Part shown: positions 17,055-26,100 of the stretch, piece after piece | Numbering within the stretch: the stretch's first letter is position 1 | Layout: each line of letters opens with the position of its first letter | From: Arachidicoccus rhizosphaerae | GTDB lineage: Bacteria; Bacteroidota; Bacteroidia; Chitinophagales; Chitinophagaceae | DNA length: 52,793 nt | Reading direction: 5' to 3' | NCBI RefSeq assembly: GCF_900107765.1 | Contig: NZ_FNQY01000029.1 | Location: forward strand, 1-52,793 | Notes under the pieces: generated by a model | Told to the model about the DNA's origin: nothing | Seen by the model: only the letters and a program-made list of their open reading frames with translations | The model's database searches: none | Translations under genes and position numbers: made by a program

Positions 17055-17541
17055 GCGCTTACCATATTTGTTTTAAAAAAGTACAATTCGACATACAGTT
17101 TTAGTTACGATGCAAGCGAAGGGACTGGCTATTTAATTAAATGGTTAGTCCCTTTTTAATTCCAAAAAACCGGATAAAGAGCGTGTCATGTCCCGAAAAG
17201 CTACTGTCATCATTGTAATTATTGGGAGGATGACGAACCGCCATCGCCTTGTTCTAGGGACTGATTTTTTATTGGCTGAGAACATACTGCGACCTAAACA
17301 AGGGCAGTTAGAATAATAACGCTTAAGCGTTGCTAATAATTTTATTTATTTTTTAAAATAATTTTCTATTTTTTAGTTTTATATCAAAATTTAAATTTAC
17401 CTTTGTCTTGGCAGCTAAGTATTAAGAATTAAAATTTTTGATGACCTGCTGTTTGTATTGAACCTACCATTGCCAGAATATCATTTTTTAACCACTGAAT
17501 ACTAAAGCAGTATATTAGTATTTGGACAAATTTCCTGAATA
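17055..17541. other. AT-rich intergenic region, left side of the accessory patch
   Basis: No gene is visible. The stretch holds the terminator at 17119-17157, a perfect 14-bp palindrome AACGCTTAAGCGTT at 17318-17331, and a strongly AT-rich run from about 17335 to 17420. TTATTGGCTGAG (17269-17280) and ATAACGCTTA (17316-17325) recur in similar form at 19179-19221, on the other side of the Rpn-like genes. Confidence 0.5.
17119..17157 (+). terminator. Terminator after the aromatic amino acid hydroxylase gene
   Basis: AAGGGACT (17119-17126) pairs with AGTCCCTT (17147-17154), followed by TTTAAT. The loop contains the palindrome ATTTAATTAAAT. Confidence 0.7.
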
Positions 17542-17814
17542 ATGGAACACCTCCCTTTTTCAAATTTGCAGGCTAAATCCAAGCCATATGAGATGTTTGT
17601 GGACCGGTGGGGCAACCTGACCAGCCACGAAGTGGCGGAAAGCAGGGAAAGTTGGCAACCTGGTAAGCAAAAAGGAGCCCAGCTTTTTAGCCCTGATCAG
17701 TCCTTAGCGAACGGGAAGCCTGTAAACCTCAAGAAAGATCTTATTTTCAAATTACTAATGGGTAATCCGCGGTATAAAGATGAAGTTGTCATACCCTTTC
17801 ACAAGGCCTTTTAG
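17542..17814 (+). pseudogene. N-terminal fragment of a broken Rpn-type nuclease/transposase gene
   Basis: A 90-codon reading frame. Its last third (KKDLIFKLLMGNPRYKDEVV) looks like the start of an Rpn/PD-(D/E)XK family transposase, normally followed by a short linker and the nuclease core. It stops at TAG (17812-17814). Reading on in the same frame gives GHHINFTDLR and then, without another stop, the 262-codon frame at 17845. The two frames are thus probably one gene split by a nonsense codon. Its first 60 residues (MEHLPFSNLQAKSKPYEMFV...) are not recognised. An in-frame TGA lies two codons before the ATG. Confidence 0.6.
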
Positions 17815-17844
17815 GGACATCATATAAACTTTACCGATTTAAGG

Positions 17845-18633
17845 ATGCTAAGCACCCCGTTAACGCCAAGTACATTTGACGCCAGAAGTATCCATCCGGA
17901 TGTTGTCTGGCAAGATCCTAAAACCGGATCCGTATTCCTGACAGAAATGCAAAGACAGCGCCAGCAGTTTTACAGCCAGCGGATTTCATTATATGACGCT
18001 AAAGCCAGAACGGCACTTGCCGTTCCCGGCAGTAAATGGGATTTCGACCAGGTGGCCATCTTTGTGCTTGGCATTGCAGATTTTCAATTACACAAGCAGG
18101 GACCGGAGGATTTTTTACATGAATACGCTACCGTTAATTTAGCTGATCCCAGCGATTTACTGACGGGTAAAGACTTCAAAATGCTACTGGATTTGAAAAA
18201 GGCAAAAAAATTAAGGCCGGATACTTTATCTGAACGTTATAAATGGACCTTTTTATTGAATAACTTTCACGAATTGGACAAAATGCCAGATTTCATGAAA
18301 GAGGGATATTTTGAAAATGTTATTGAAATTGCCGAACAATTAAATAGAAGTAAAATGGAAGAATTAATGGACTTTTTTACAGAACTCCACAATGGAGACC
18401 GGGAACAAAGAGCCAGAGACAAAGGAAGGTCTGAAGGAAGAGTTGAAGGGAGAGCCGAAGGAAGAGCTGAAGGTAAGGTCGAAGGGAAAGCTGAAGGGAA
18501 AGTCGAAGGGGAACTTACAGCAATTAAAAATTTTATCAAAAATTTTCCTACGGATTTTGAGAAATCTGCCGCTTCAATAGCCGCCATATTTGGGGTTGAA
18601 GAAGACATTGTTAAACCGCTGATATCCGCTTAA
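17845..18633 (+). CDS. Rpn family recombination-promoting nuclease / PD-(D/E)XK transposase, likely 5'-interrupted
   Basis: A 262-codon frame holding the nuclease core: Asp19 in HPDVVW and Glu34-x-Gln36 in FLTEMQRQRQ, a PD-(D/E)XK variant seen in Rpn proteins, then SLYDAKARTAL and a WDFDQVAIFVLGIADF strand. After residue 175 comes MEELMDFFTELHN, then a Gly-Arg-x-Glu repeat (about 191-220, 12-bp DNA unit), then a conserved tail (AIKNFIKNF...KPLISA). Members of the family usually carry about 50-90 residues before this point, and these lie in the same frame upstream of a TAG. The fragment may still be translated from the ATG at 17845, but probably without full function. Confidence 0.7.
   Translation: MLSTPLTPSTFDARSIHPDVVWQDPKTGSVFLTEMQRQRQQFYSQRISLYDAKARTALAVPGSKWDFDQVAIFVLGIADFQLHKQGPEDFLHEYATVNLADPSDLLTGKDFKMLLDLKKAKKLRPDTLSERYKWTFLLNNFHELDKMPDFMKEGYFENVIEIAEQLNRSKMEELMDFFTELHNGDREQRARDKGRSEGRVEGRAEGRAEGKVEGKAEGKVEGELTAIKNFIKNFPTDFEKSAASIAAIFGVEEDIVKPLISA
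18422..18512 (+). repeat. 12-bp tandem repeat array coding Gly-(Arg/Lys)-x-Glu
   Basis: Successive near-identical 12-bp units of the form GAAGG(G/A)A(G/A)AG(C/T)(C/T) encode an EGRAEGRAEGKVEGK pattern, probably a charged helix or coiled coil. A shorter version recurs at about 18784-18850 in the downstream copy. Such arrays change length by slippage. Confidence 0.75.
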
Positions 18634-18716
18634 CCCGGAAAAAGACAATCATCAGCTTGGGTTTAAGGTTATATAGAAAAAATTATATAATCAGGAACCT
18701 GTTAAATACAGACACA

Positions 18717-18971
18717 ATGGAAGAATTAATGGACTTTCTCACAGAGCTCCACAATGAAGATCGGGAAAAAATGGCCAGAGCAATAGGAAGAGCTGAGGGA
18801 AGAGCTGAAGCAAGAGCCGAAGCAAGAGCTGAGGGAAGAGCTGAAGGGATGCTTATAGCTATTAAAAATTTTATTGAACATTGTCCAAAAGAGTTTAAAC
18901 AATCTGCCGCTTCAATAGCCGCCATATTTGAGGTTGAAGAAGACATTGTTAAACCGCTGTTATCCGCTTAG
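18717..18971 (+). pseudogene. Partial tandem copy of the 3' end of the Rpn-type gene
   Basis: From the ATG at 18717 the frame reads MEELMDFLTELHNEDREKMA, a Gly/Ala-Arg-x-Glu repeat, and AIKNFIEHCPKEFKQSAASIAAIFEVEEDIVKPLLSA. This copies residues 171-262 of the preceding gene at both DNA and protein level, with a shorter repeat (24 bp less between ATG and stop). Similarity continues about 40 bp past both stops. The frame opens further upstream to 18657, but that part is not similar protein sequence. It has no nuclease core and is best read as a duplication relic. Confidence 0.7.
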
Positions 18972-19174
18972 CCCTGAAAAAGGCAACTATCAGTTTGCAT
19001 TTAGCTCTATAAAGCAAAGCATAAAGTGAAGCGGCAAGGTGAGAGTCTTAGCTGCATCTCATAGCCATGCTATGGCGGCGGTAGCCGTGGTTGACCATGT
19101 CTCTTATTTTCTAAATGGCTATTTCGCATTCCGGAAATGAATCATCTGATCCAAAATGCGACTCCTGGTATTTG

Positions 19175-19228
19175 AGCGTTATGGCTGAGGGAACCTGGTT
19201 CCTACTCAGCCATAACGCTTATTTTTTT
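19175..19228 (+). terminator. Strong nested hairpin terminator
   Basis: A perfect 15-bp stem (AGCGTTATGGCTGAG at 19175-19189, CTCAGCCATAACGCT at 19205-19219) encloses a second 6-bp stem (GGAACC at 19190-19195, GGTTCC at 19197-19202). A run of seven T follows at 19222-19228. It lies about 200 bp past the duplicated Rpn fragment. Confidence 0.8.
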
Positions 19229-19461
19229 GTAGCCTCCTGGGTGAAATATATTTACAAGAGGCAGGGACGCGCAATGTAAAAGATAGATTTTAGCCCATAC
19301 AAAAAACACAATTTACTATTTTACAAATGATTACATATTAATCATTTCAAAACACGTAAACTGTACCTTTCACAAATGGGTAAAAATGATAGGTCGATAT
19401 AGCTATAAATCAGACAGTAATCCACATCCTGTGCGAAACCTCTTGCTCTATTTTTTCAAAA

Positions 19462-19491
19462 TTGAATTAATTTCACGGGAGTACAGTTTTG
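19462..19491 (+). promoter_or_regulatory. Candidate promoter for the Yip1-like gene
   Basis: TTG (19462-19464), 19 bp, then CAGTTTTG (19484-19491). This matches the Bacteroidota TTG-N19-TAnnTTTG consensus with one mismatch, 31 bp before the ATG at 19523. Confidence 0.5.
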
Positions 19492-19522
19492 TTTCACCAT
19501 CATTCACCTAAAACCTGGCATC

Positions 19523-20167
19523 ATGGAAACAAATGCACATAAGGAGCAGCCTACAGATTTTAAGGAGTCCAAAGAAGCTGCCAAAAAATTCCTGGCAGAA
19601 GGGATTGGCCCCTTAATTAAAAAAGTATTTTTCCAGCCTTTGGAACTGAACCAGGAATTTAAACAATCTGACCCTCAGGTAAAATCTGTTGTGCTGATTC
19701 TTTTAGCCGGTATATTATATACGTTTTTGCCCTATTTGATGGTCGGCGCCGCCAGAAGATTTTTAGGCTTCCGCTTCTTTGTTCAAATCGGCATTGCCGT
19801 TATGATAGGTCTTATATTTATCGGGCTGTTAACCTGGTGCATTAAAAAGATTCATCATAAGCAGACAGATTTCCAAAATGAGCTTTTTACGGGAGCGCTA
19901 TGCGCATTGCCTCTTTTGGTATTATTGATTGTCATCAGTATTCTAAACCTGTTTTTCTCCGGCTATAACTTTATGGGCGGATTTGGGTCTTTCTTTTCAG
20001 GCAGCTGGTCTTCCATTGTCAGCATTTACGCATTTTTCCTGATGATTACCATCGTATTTCAGAGTCTGCGCAGTGTTTACATCAGAGCCAATACCGCCTG
20101 GTATTTATCTCCGGCTATTGTGATGCTGGGTATGTATATGGCCATCAAAATTGTTCAATGGATTTAA
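19523..20167 (+). CDS. Yip1-family (DUF1282-like) integral membrane protein
   Basis: A 214-residue protein with a soluble N terminus of about 55 residues and five hydrophobic segments: about 57-75, 83-107, 125-147, 160-182 and 190-212. The arrangement, with a polar KKIHHKQTDFQNELFTGALCALP segment before the third helix, fits the Yip1 domain family. Function in bacteria is unknown. It is a single gene with its own candidate promoter and faces murF-alr convergently across a shared hairpin. Confidence 0.65.
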   Translation: METNAHKEQPTDFKESKEAAKKFLAEGIGPLIKKVFFQPLELNQEFKQSDPQVKSVVLILLAGILYTFLPYLMVGAARRFLGFRFFVQIGIAVMIGLIFIGLLTWCIKKIHHKQTDFQNELFTGALCALPLLVLLIVISILNLFFSGYNFMGGFGSFFSGSWSSIVSIYAFFLMITIVFQSLRSVYIRANTAWYLSPAIVMLGMYMAIKIVQWI

Positions 20168-20286
20168 AAATATTTGCGCTCACCTTTAAAATAAAGGCAT
20201 AGCCCTCACAACTTTTTTATTTTTTATTTTTTGTTTTTAGCTTCCGGTTTATATTCGAATAATTCTTACCATTGGAATTTAAATCC

Positions 20287-20340
20287 ACTGCCCGGTTACC
20301 TCTAATAATATCAGATCAGAGGCCTGACCGGGCAGTTTTA
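20287..20340. terminator. Bidirectional terminator between the Yip1-like gene and murF-alr
   Basis: Stem ACTGCCCGGT (20287-20296) pairs with ACCGGGCAGT (20327-20336), with an inner CCTCT/AGAGG pair. TTTTAAT follows on the plus strand. The minus-strand side has a weaker T-rich stretch. Confidence 0.7.
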
Positions 20341-20376
20341 ATGCAGGCCGGAATTAGCAGCTTCTTTTAACGGTGG

Positions 20377-23013
20377 CTAATCTTCCACATAAATTCTATT
20401 GATCCGCTGCCCGATGGAGGTAAAGATTTCGTAGCTACTGGTGCCGCTGGCGGCAGCCATCTGTTGAACGGGCAGTTCAGGGCCAAAGATCTCCACTTCA
20501 TCGCCTTCCATGGCTGTGGGCACCGCATTAATATTAATCATGGTCATATCCATACAGACATTGCCGATAACAGGACAGATTTTACCGTGCAGCAATACCT
20601 TTCCCCGGCCGTTGCTGAGCATCCTGGAAAATCCGTCTGCATAACCAATTCTGATGGTAGCGGTTCTGGTCGGCACCGCTACCTTTCCCATTCTATTATA
20701 GCCCACCGTCTGGCCGGGTGCAATTTCTTTAATCTGTGCAATGGTTGCTTTTAAGGTTGCTACTGTTCTGATAGGCAGAGACTCACTGGTGGTATTAATA
20801 CCATACAAGCCAATACCCAGCCTTACCATATCCAACTGATACTCAGGAAAACGGGCAATCGCTGCCGTATTGGCGATATGACGGATAAACCCGTAGCCTA
20901 ATTTATTTTCCAAAATAGCACACCCCTGCAATAATAGCTTTGCCTGCTGGTGGGTAAACTGATCATCCCCGTCATCCTCACTGCTGGTAAAATGACTGAA
21001 GGCGGATTTCACGTATACGGTCTTTTGACGGCTTAATAAATCCCCCAGCGCATCCACTTCATCCGGATCAAAACCTAAGCGGTGCATCCCGGTATCCAGT
21101 TTTATATGAACCGGATATTGACTTAAACCTTGGGCACTTAAAAAGGCCATAAATTCCTTTAATATTCTAAAGGAATAAATCTCCGGCTCTAACTGGTGGG
21201 CCACCAATGTTTCAAAAGCATATTGATCCACATTCATCACCATCACCGGTGTGGTGATCCCGCCGTTTCTAAGCACGACCCCTTCATCTGCATAGGCGAC
21301 TGTCAGATAATCTATATGATGGTATTGTAATACGCTGGCCATTTCCAACAGGCCGCTGCCATAGGCAAAAGCCTTCACCATGGCCATCATTTTCACGCCC
21401 GGCTGTAACAGGGAGCGGTACATCTTCTGGTTGTGTACGATGGCGGTCAAATTGATTTCAAGTCTGGTCTGATGTACTTTTTCCTGCAACAGATAGAAAA
21501 TCTCTTCAAACTGAAAACTTCTGGCGCCTTTCAGCAGTATGGCCTCGTCCTTAAACTGACCCGGCTGAAAAGTCCTGGTTAAGGCCTCGGTACTGTCATA
21601 TTGCTCTAATACCGGCACCTTAAGTAAAGCAGCATAGCGTTTCCATTGGGCGCCCACGGTGATGACCCGGTTTACTTTTTTATTGAGGATTAAATCAGCC
21701 ATTTGCCGATAAGCAGTAGGCGCATCCGTCTGATTTAATCCTGGGATATCGGAAAGGATCAGCGTTTTTGACGGCAGTTGCTGATTTAACAGATCCAGGG
21801 CAACCTGTAATGACCTTTGATCCAGACTATAGCTGTCATTGATAACAGAGCACCGGTTTATAGCGGGAAGCACCTGAAGGCGCATATCAATGGCCGGCAG
21901 CCCCTGTACCTTTGAAATAAAACCCGCCGTGCTCAGCCCTAAATAAAGACAAACGGCTAGACAGGTGCCGGCGTTTTGCAAGGCAGCGGCATCCGTAAAA
22001 GGTATCTCGAACTGCATCTGGCGGATATCGGCCTGCTGCCCCTGGCCGGAAGCATCTGACCAAGTGGCCTCCGCCTGGTAAACAGCGCTTATGATGGTGG
22101 TATGTCTTTTTTCATCCACTTTGATTTGCGTGAGCCTGATATCCGCATTTTCATCTGCCCCGATTCTGACCAGCCGCACTTGCGGCTGATTAGCAGTCTT
22201 GCTAAAAGTTAATCTAACCTCTTTTTCAATCCAGTTATCCTCGGCATGGTAAAACAGGATTTTACTCTGCTTAAAAAGCAATAGTTTTTCCCGGAGCTTT
22301 TGCAGCTTACTGTCAAAGCCGCTGTCATGCGCATCGCCGATACCGGTTAAGATACCGATCTCAGGCAGGATAATGGATTGTAATTTATCCATTTCACCTA
22401 CGGTTGAGATGCCGGCTTCAAATATTCCCAGGTTATCCGCATCCGTCATCTCCCAGACACTCAAGGGAACACCGATCTGAGAATTAAAACTTCTGGGACT
22501 GCGGACAACCTTATAGTTACTTTCTAGTAAGTAATTCAGCCATTCCTTGACGATCGTTTTGCCATTACTGCCTGTAATACCGATGACCGGATACCGAAAC
22601 TGCTGACGGTGCCAGCTGACCAGGTATTGCAAAGCCTCCAGCGTATCAGGTACAAAAATCAGATTAGCCTGCTGTAGCGCCTCCCAGTCAAAGGCGCTTA
22701 CAGAAGCACTTTCCCCTTCAACGAGTGACAGCGCAGCTATGTTTAACACAAAATTTCTGATACCCGCTTCATAAGCCTGCAGGGCATAGTCCAGCCCGTC
22801 CCTGTTACTCGTTTTCAGCGCAAAGAAAAGAGAGCTGCCGGCAAAACTTATTTTGCGGCTATCCACTGTCAGATGCTCGATCATATCATTTTCTCTGAGT
22901 ATCCGGCTGTGGCCTTTCAGCGTTACTTCCGGGGACAGCGCCTGCAGGCGGGCAACGTCCGCTTTATCAGAAAAGTCAAGGACCGCCGCAATATCTTTAA
23001 TAGAATATCCCAT
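20377..23013 (-). CDS. murF-alr: Bifunctional UDP-N-acetylmuramoyl-tripeptide:D-Ala-D-Ala ligase / alanine racemase
   Basis: An 878-residue fusion typical of Bacteroidota. Residues 1-about 490 are MurF, with P-loop GITGSNGKT (145-153). It adds D-Ala-D-Ala to UDP-MurNAc-tripeptide in the cytoplasm. Residues about 500-878 are the PLP-dependent alanine racemase that makes D-Ala: PLP lysine Lys547 in MVKAFAYGSG, catalytic Tyr772 in GYNRMGK, RLGIGLYGIN, and CMDMTMIN near the C terminus. The fusion joins substrate supply and use in one chain. The gene ends at a shared terminator with the convergent Yip1-like gene. The macroglobulin gene upstream ends 87 bp before this start. Confidence 0.95.
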   Translation of the reverse strand: MGYSIKDIAAVLDFSDKADVARLQALSPEVTLKGHSRILRENDMIEHLTVDSRKISFAGSSLFFALKTSNRDGLDYALQAYEAGIRNFVLNIAALSLVEGESASVSAFDWEALQQANLIFVPDTLEALQYLVSWHRQQFRYPVIGITGSNGKTIVKEWLNYLLESNYKVVRSPRSFNSQIGVPLSVWEMTDADNLGIFEAGISTVGEMDKLQSIILPEIGILTGIGDAHDSGFDSKLQKLREKLLLFKQSKILFYHAEDNWIEKEVRLTFSKTANQPQVRLVRIGADENADIRLTQIKVDEKRHTTIISAVYQAEATWSDASGQGQQADIRQMQFEIPFTDAAALQNAGTCLAVCLYLGLSTAGFISKVQGLPAIDMRLQVLPAINRCSVINDSYSLDQRSLQVALDLLNQQLPSKTLILSDIPGLNQTDAPTAYRQMADLILNKKVNRVITVGAQWKRYAALLKVPVLEQYDSTEALTRTFQPGQFKDEAILLKGARSFQFEEIFYLLQEKVHQTRLEINLTAIVHNQKMYRSLLQPGVKMMAMVKAFAYGSGLLEMASVLQYHHIDYLTVAYADEGVVLRNGGITTPVMVMNVDQYAFETLVAHQLEPEIYSFRILKEFMAFLSAQGLSQYPVHIKLDTGMHRLGFDPDEVDALGDLLSRQKTVYVKSAFSHFTSSEDDGDDQFTHQQAKLLLQGCAILENKLGYGFIRHIANTAAIARFPEYQLDMVRLGIGLYGINTTSESLPIRTVATLKATIAQIKEIAPGQTVGYNRMGKVAVPTRTATIRIGYADGFSRMLSNGRGKVLLHGKICPVIGNVCMDMTMININAVPTAMEGDEVEIFGPELPVQQMAAASGTSSYEIFTSIGQRINRIYVED

Positions 23014-23100
23014 TGTTTAATTTATGACCAAATATCCAAATTTTACGGCATCCATTATCAGTTTTAACGATATATAACACAACAACACCTAAAACAGATT

Positions 23101-26100
23101 TTACCTGTCTGTTTGCTTCACTTCTAACTGCACCCCCTCGGTATGGGTGGCGAACTCAGGCGCATAAAATGATTCGATAAGGGCCGTTCCTGCAGCAAAA
23201 CTCCCTGCATGACTGATATGAACCGGATATTCGATCACATGCGTCCCTTTACTGAGATGATCAAAATACAGATCGGTAGTCAGATCGCTGATGGCCTGAT
23301 AAAAGCTAATCCCATCCTGATACTGGTAACCGCTGATATTCTGATCCGGCTGCACACCTGCTGCACGCATTTCTCTTAGATGTATATAATCCATATCCCG
23401 GTCCGTCTGAATGATTAATCTGGAAACCAGCTTATCTCCTACCTGAAGCCTATCCGTAGTTTTAACGGCCACGAGCTGTTTTCCGTTACTGGTATTGATT
23501 TCCCGGTATAAGGCCTTTTCAAGGGCAATACCGGTCTTATTCTCGGCGGCAGATACGTCCTTAATCGCACTCAGATACTGCCAGTAAAGTCCTCCATAAA
23601 CCGGCACACCGCTTTTCTCTCCCATCCCCTTTATCTGAAGGGTCAGATTACCCATGTCCGGTGTTATCTGCTTAGCAGATACCTCATAGCGCATATATCC
23701 TGTTGCGGGCTCTGCTTTCAGATCCAGCTTTTTAGATCCCAACTGCACTTCCACCGTCCTTTTACTGTCCAGATTGCCAGGGGCAGCGGCTATCATCGCC
23801 AGGCATGCGTCTACGGTTGTCTGCAAAGCGGGCCAACGGTTCACCTGCTTCTGACTGATCATATAACGCTGCATACCGGGTAAATAATCTTTAAACTCAG
23901 GATGCTTACCATAGCCCTCAGGGCTGTCCTTTACTTCGCTGATAAGCCGGATGGCCATCGCCACAGACTGCAAGGGATTTTCATACCAGTTATAATAGCT
24001 GACAGGCTGCTTCCAGTAACGTCCCAAATCAGGACTCGTCACCGTGCTGTTCATGGCGCTGCTTAAAAGAGAATCTAAGGCAAATCCCCTGTCTCCCGTT
24101 CTATACTGCGTTGCGGCCATCAGCAACTTCAGATAAACGGATTTGTCTTCCCAGTGGTGTTTTTCAGCAGCTAAAAACTGGAGCTCAGGGCGTTCCAATG
24201 CCGCCTTATTATCCTGGCTGCCACCCAGACTCAGCGCATATAAATACTGAATTTCCATACCGGTGACCGGATAAACCGTATCTAAGTTATCCAACGCCTC
24301 TTTATGACTGCTCCGTCTTATTTTCTCTTCCCTTAACCAGTCTTCCCACTGCTGGTAACGCATCTGATAATAAGCGGCTAAATAGCGGGTCGCGTTTTGT
24401 TCGATGACCTGCAAAGGAAGCGCCAGGGACTGGTCTTTTATCTTGCCACCGGTCAGCTCCTTGATACCCAGCAAGACCCGCTGCGTAGTCAACACATTTG
24501 ACTTACCGCCGGAGAACCAGGCAAAACCGCCGTCAGGTTGCTGTAGTCCCAACAAACGATTCACAAGCGCACGCTGGAGGGAATCCTCTTTTTTATCCTC
24601 GAAGAAACGAACCAGCGCAGCCCTTTGCTGTGACTCTCCTTTGGCTTCCAGCACCCAGGGGGTCTGTTCTAATAAAACAGATTTCAGATCCGGGTTTTTG
24701 TCCAGCTGACTGCTCAGGGCGTTATTATTTTTATCCGTCAGGGTATCAGATGCCCAGCCTTTAATGACCTCCTTAATCCTGGGATAGGTTTTCATCACAT
24801 ATTGACCCATCGCCTCTGCATATAGCCCGCCCATCAGATCTTCAGCACCTGCATGTTCCGTAACGCGTAACTCAGGAAGGGCCAGTACCACTTGCCAGAT
24901 AGGATTTGTAGTGAGTTCAAAAACCAGTTTTTGATTGTCTTTGTGAGCCCCTTCTTTCAGCAGTTTTTCCAGTGTAAAATGCCGGGTGCCGTCACTATCC
25001 ATATATACAGGCAGGGTTTCCGTTAACTGTATTTTATTCGTGATAACAGGTATCAGGTTCTTTTCCGCATCACTGTACTGTCCGCCGCTGGCTTTAACCG
25101 TAAGCGCTGCAGGGCCCGTAAAATCCTCAGGGGTATGCAACTCAAAATATACCATTTGATTACTGCCAGCGTTCACGCTCACCTGCCGGCTGGTGGCAGC
25201 ATTTCCCAGGACCCAGTTCAGCGCCTTTCCGGTAGCCGGATCCGTCAGTTCTATGGTAACCTCCGTATTGATCTTCTGCCCGGAGAGATTGACAACTTTA
25301 ACCGGTAAGGTCCACTGATCGCCGTTTCTGACAAACCTGGGCAGGTTAGGGCTCACCATCAGGGTTTTCTGAGAGACGATCATTCTAACGTCCTGAACCA
25401 CGTTCAGCTCCTTATCATAGGCCAGGTTCATCCATTTCCAGGTGGTGAGCGCATCCGGCATCTGAAAGGTAAGGTTATAATTTCCCTTTGCATCACTATG
25501 GATATGCGGGAAGAAAAAAGCCGTCTCCCTAAAATCACTGCGAACCGGCTGTGTGGCCTGGGGGCCTTCCACCACGATGTTAACGCCCGCGGTGAGATTT
25601 TCTATTTTCTCTTTGATATAACCCGCCACCACGCCGCTTAAGGCCTTCGATTCAGGAGCCGCCATGTCTGCAAACTGGCTATCCGCGCTGCCTGTAACCT
25701 TCACGCCCGCCATGGTGCTTATACCACGGATCATTATTCTTCTGCCCGAATTATTTAGCTGGCTGAACCAGTCTTTTATGGCCAGATAACCGTAAGATTT
25801 ACCAGAGCTGTAACCTGGAATATACGCCCGATAGGCCCTTGGGTAGCTATTGCCAAAGCTATTGCCGGACTGCCAGTTGGCCGCTGCCAACCGGCCACTG
25901 CCCCCCTTGGCGGGCAGCCTCCAGGAGTGAGACGAGAACTGATCCAAAGAAGCGTCATACATGGCGCTTAGCAGTTCCATCTGGTTTTGCGGCTGGGTGC
26001 CCTTATTTATACGAATCGTCCAGTGCTCCTCACTGCCCGGCTCTGTTTTATCGCGGTAGCTTTCATAAACGATGACAGGTTGTGTGGTGGTATCTTTCAG

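Larger units (their letters stand above)
18972..19522. other. Intergenic region, right side of the accessory patch
   Basis: No convincing gene is visible in these 551 bp. The first 40 bp still resemble the sequence after the upstream Rpn stop. The stretch contains the nested hairpin terminator at 19175-19228 and the candidate promoter at 19462-19491 for the Yip1-like gene. Confidence 0.5.

Noticed and set aside
17318-17331. The 14-bp palindrome AACGCTTAAGCGTT was considered as a terminator.
   Set aside because: There is no loop and no T-tract directly after it; it is kept only as part of the flanking-repeat observation.
18422-18512. The short tandem units were considered as a CRISPR or DR array.
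   Set aside because: There are no spacers, the units are 12 bp and in coding phase, and they encode a regular Gly-Arg-x-Glu pattern.
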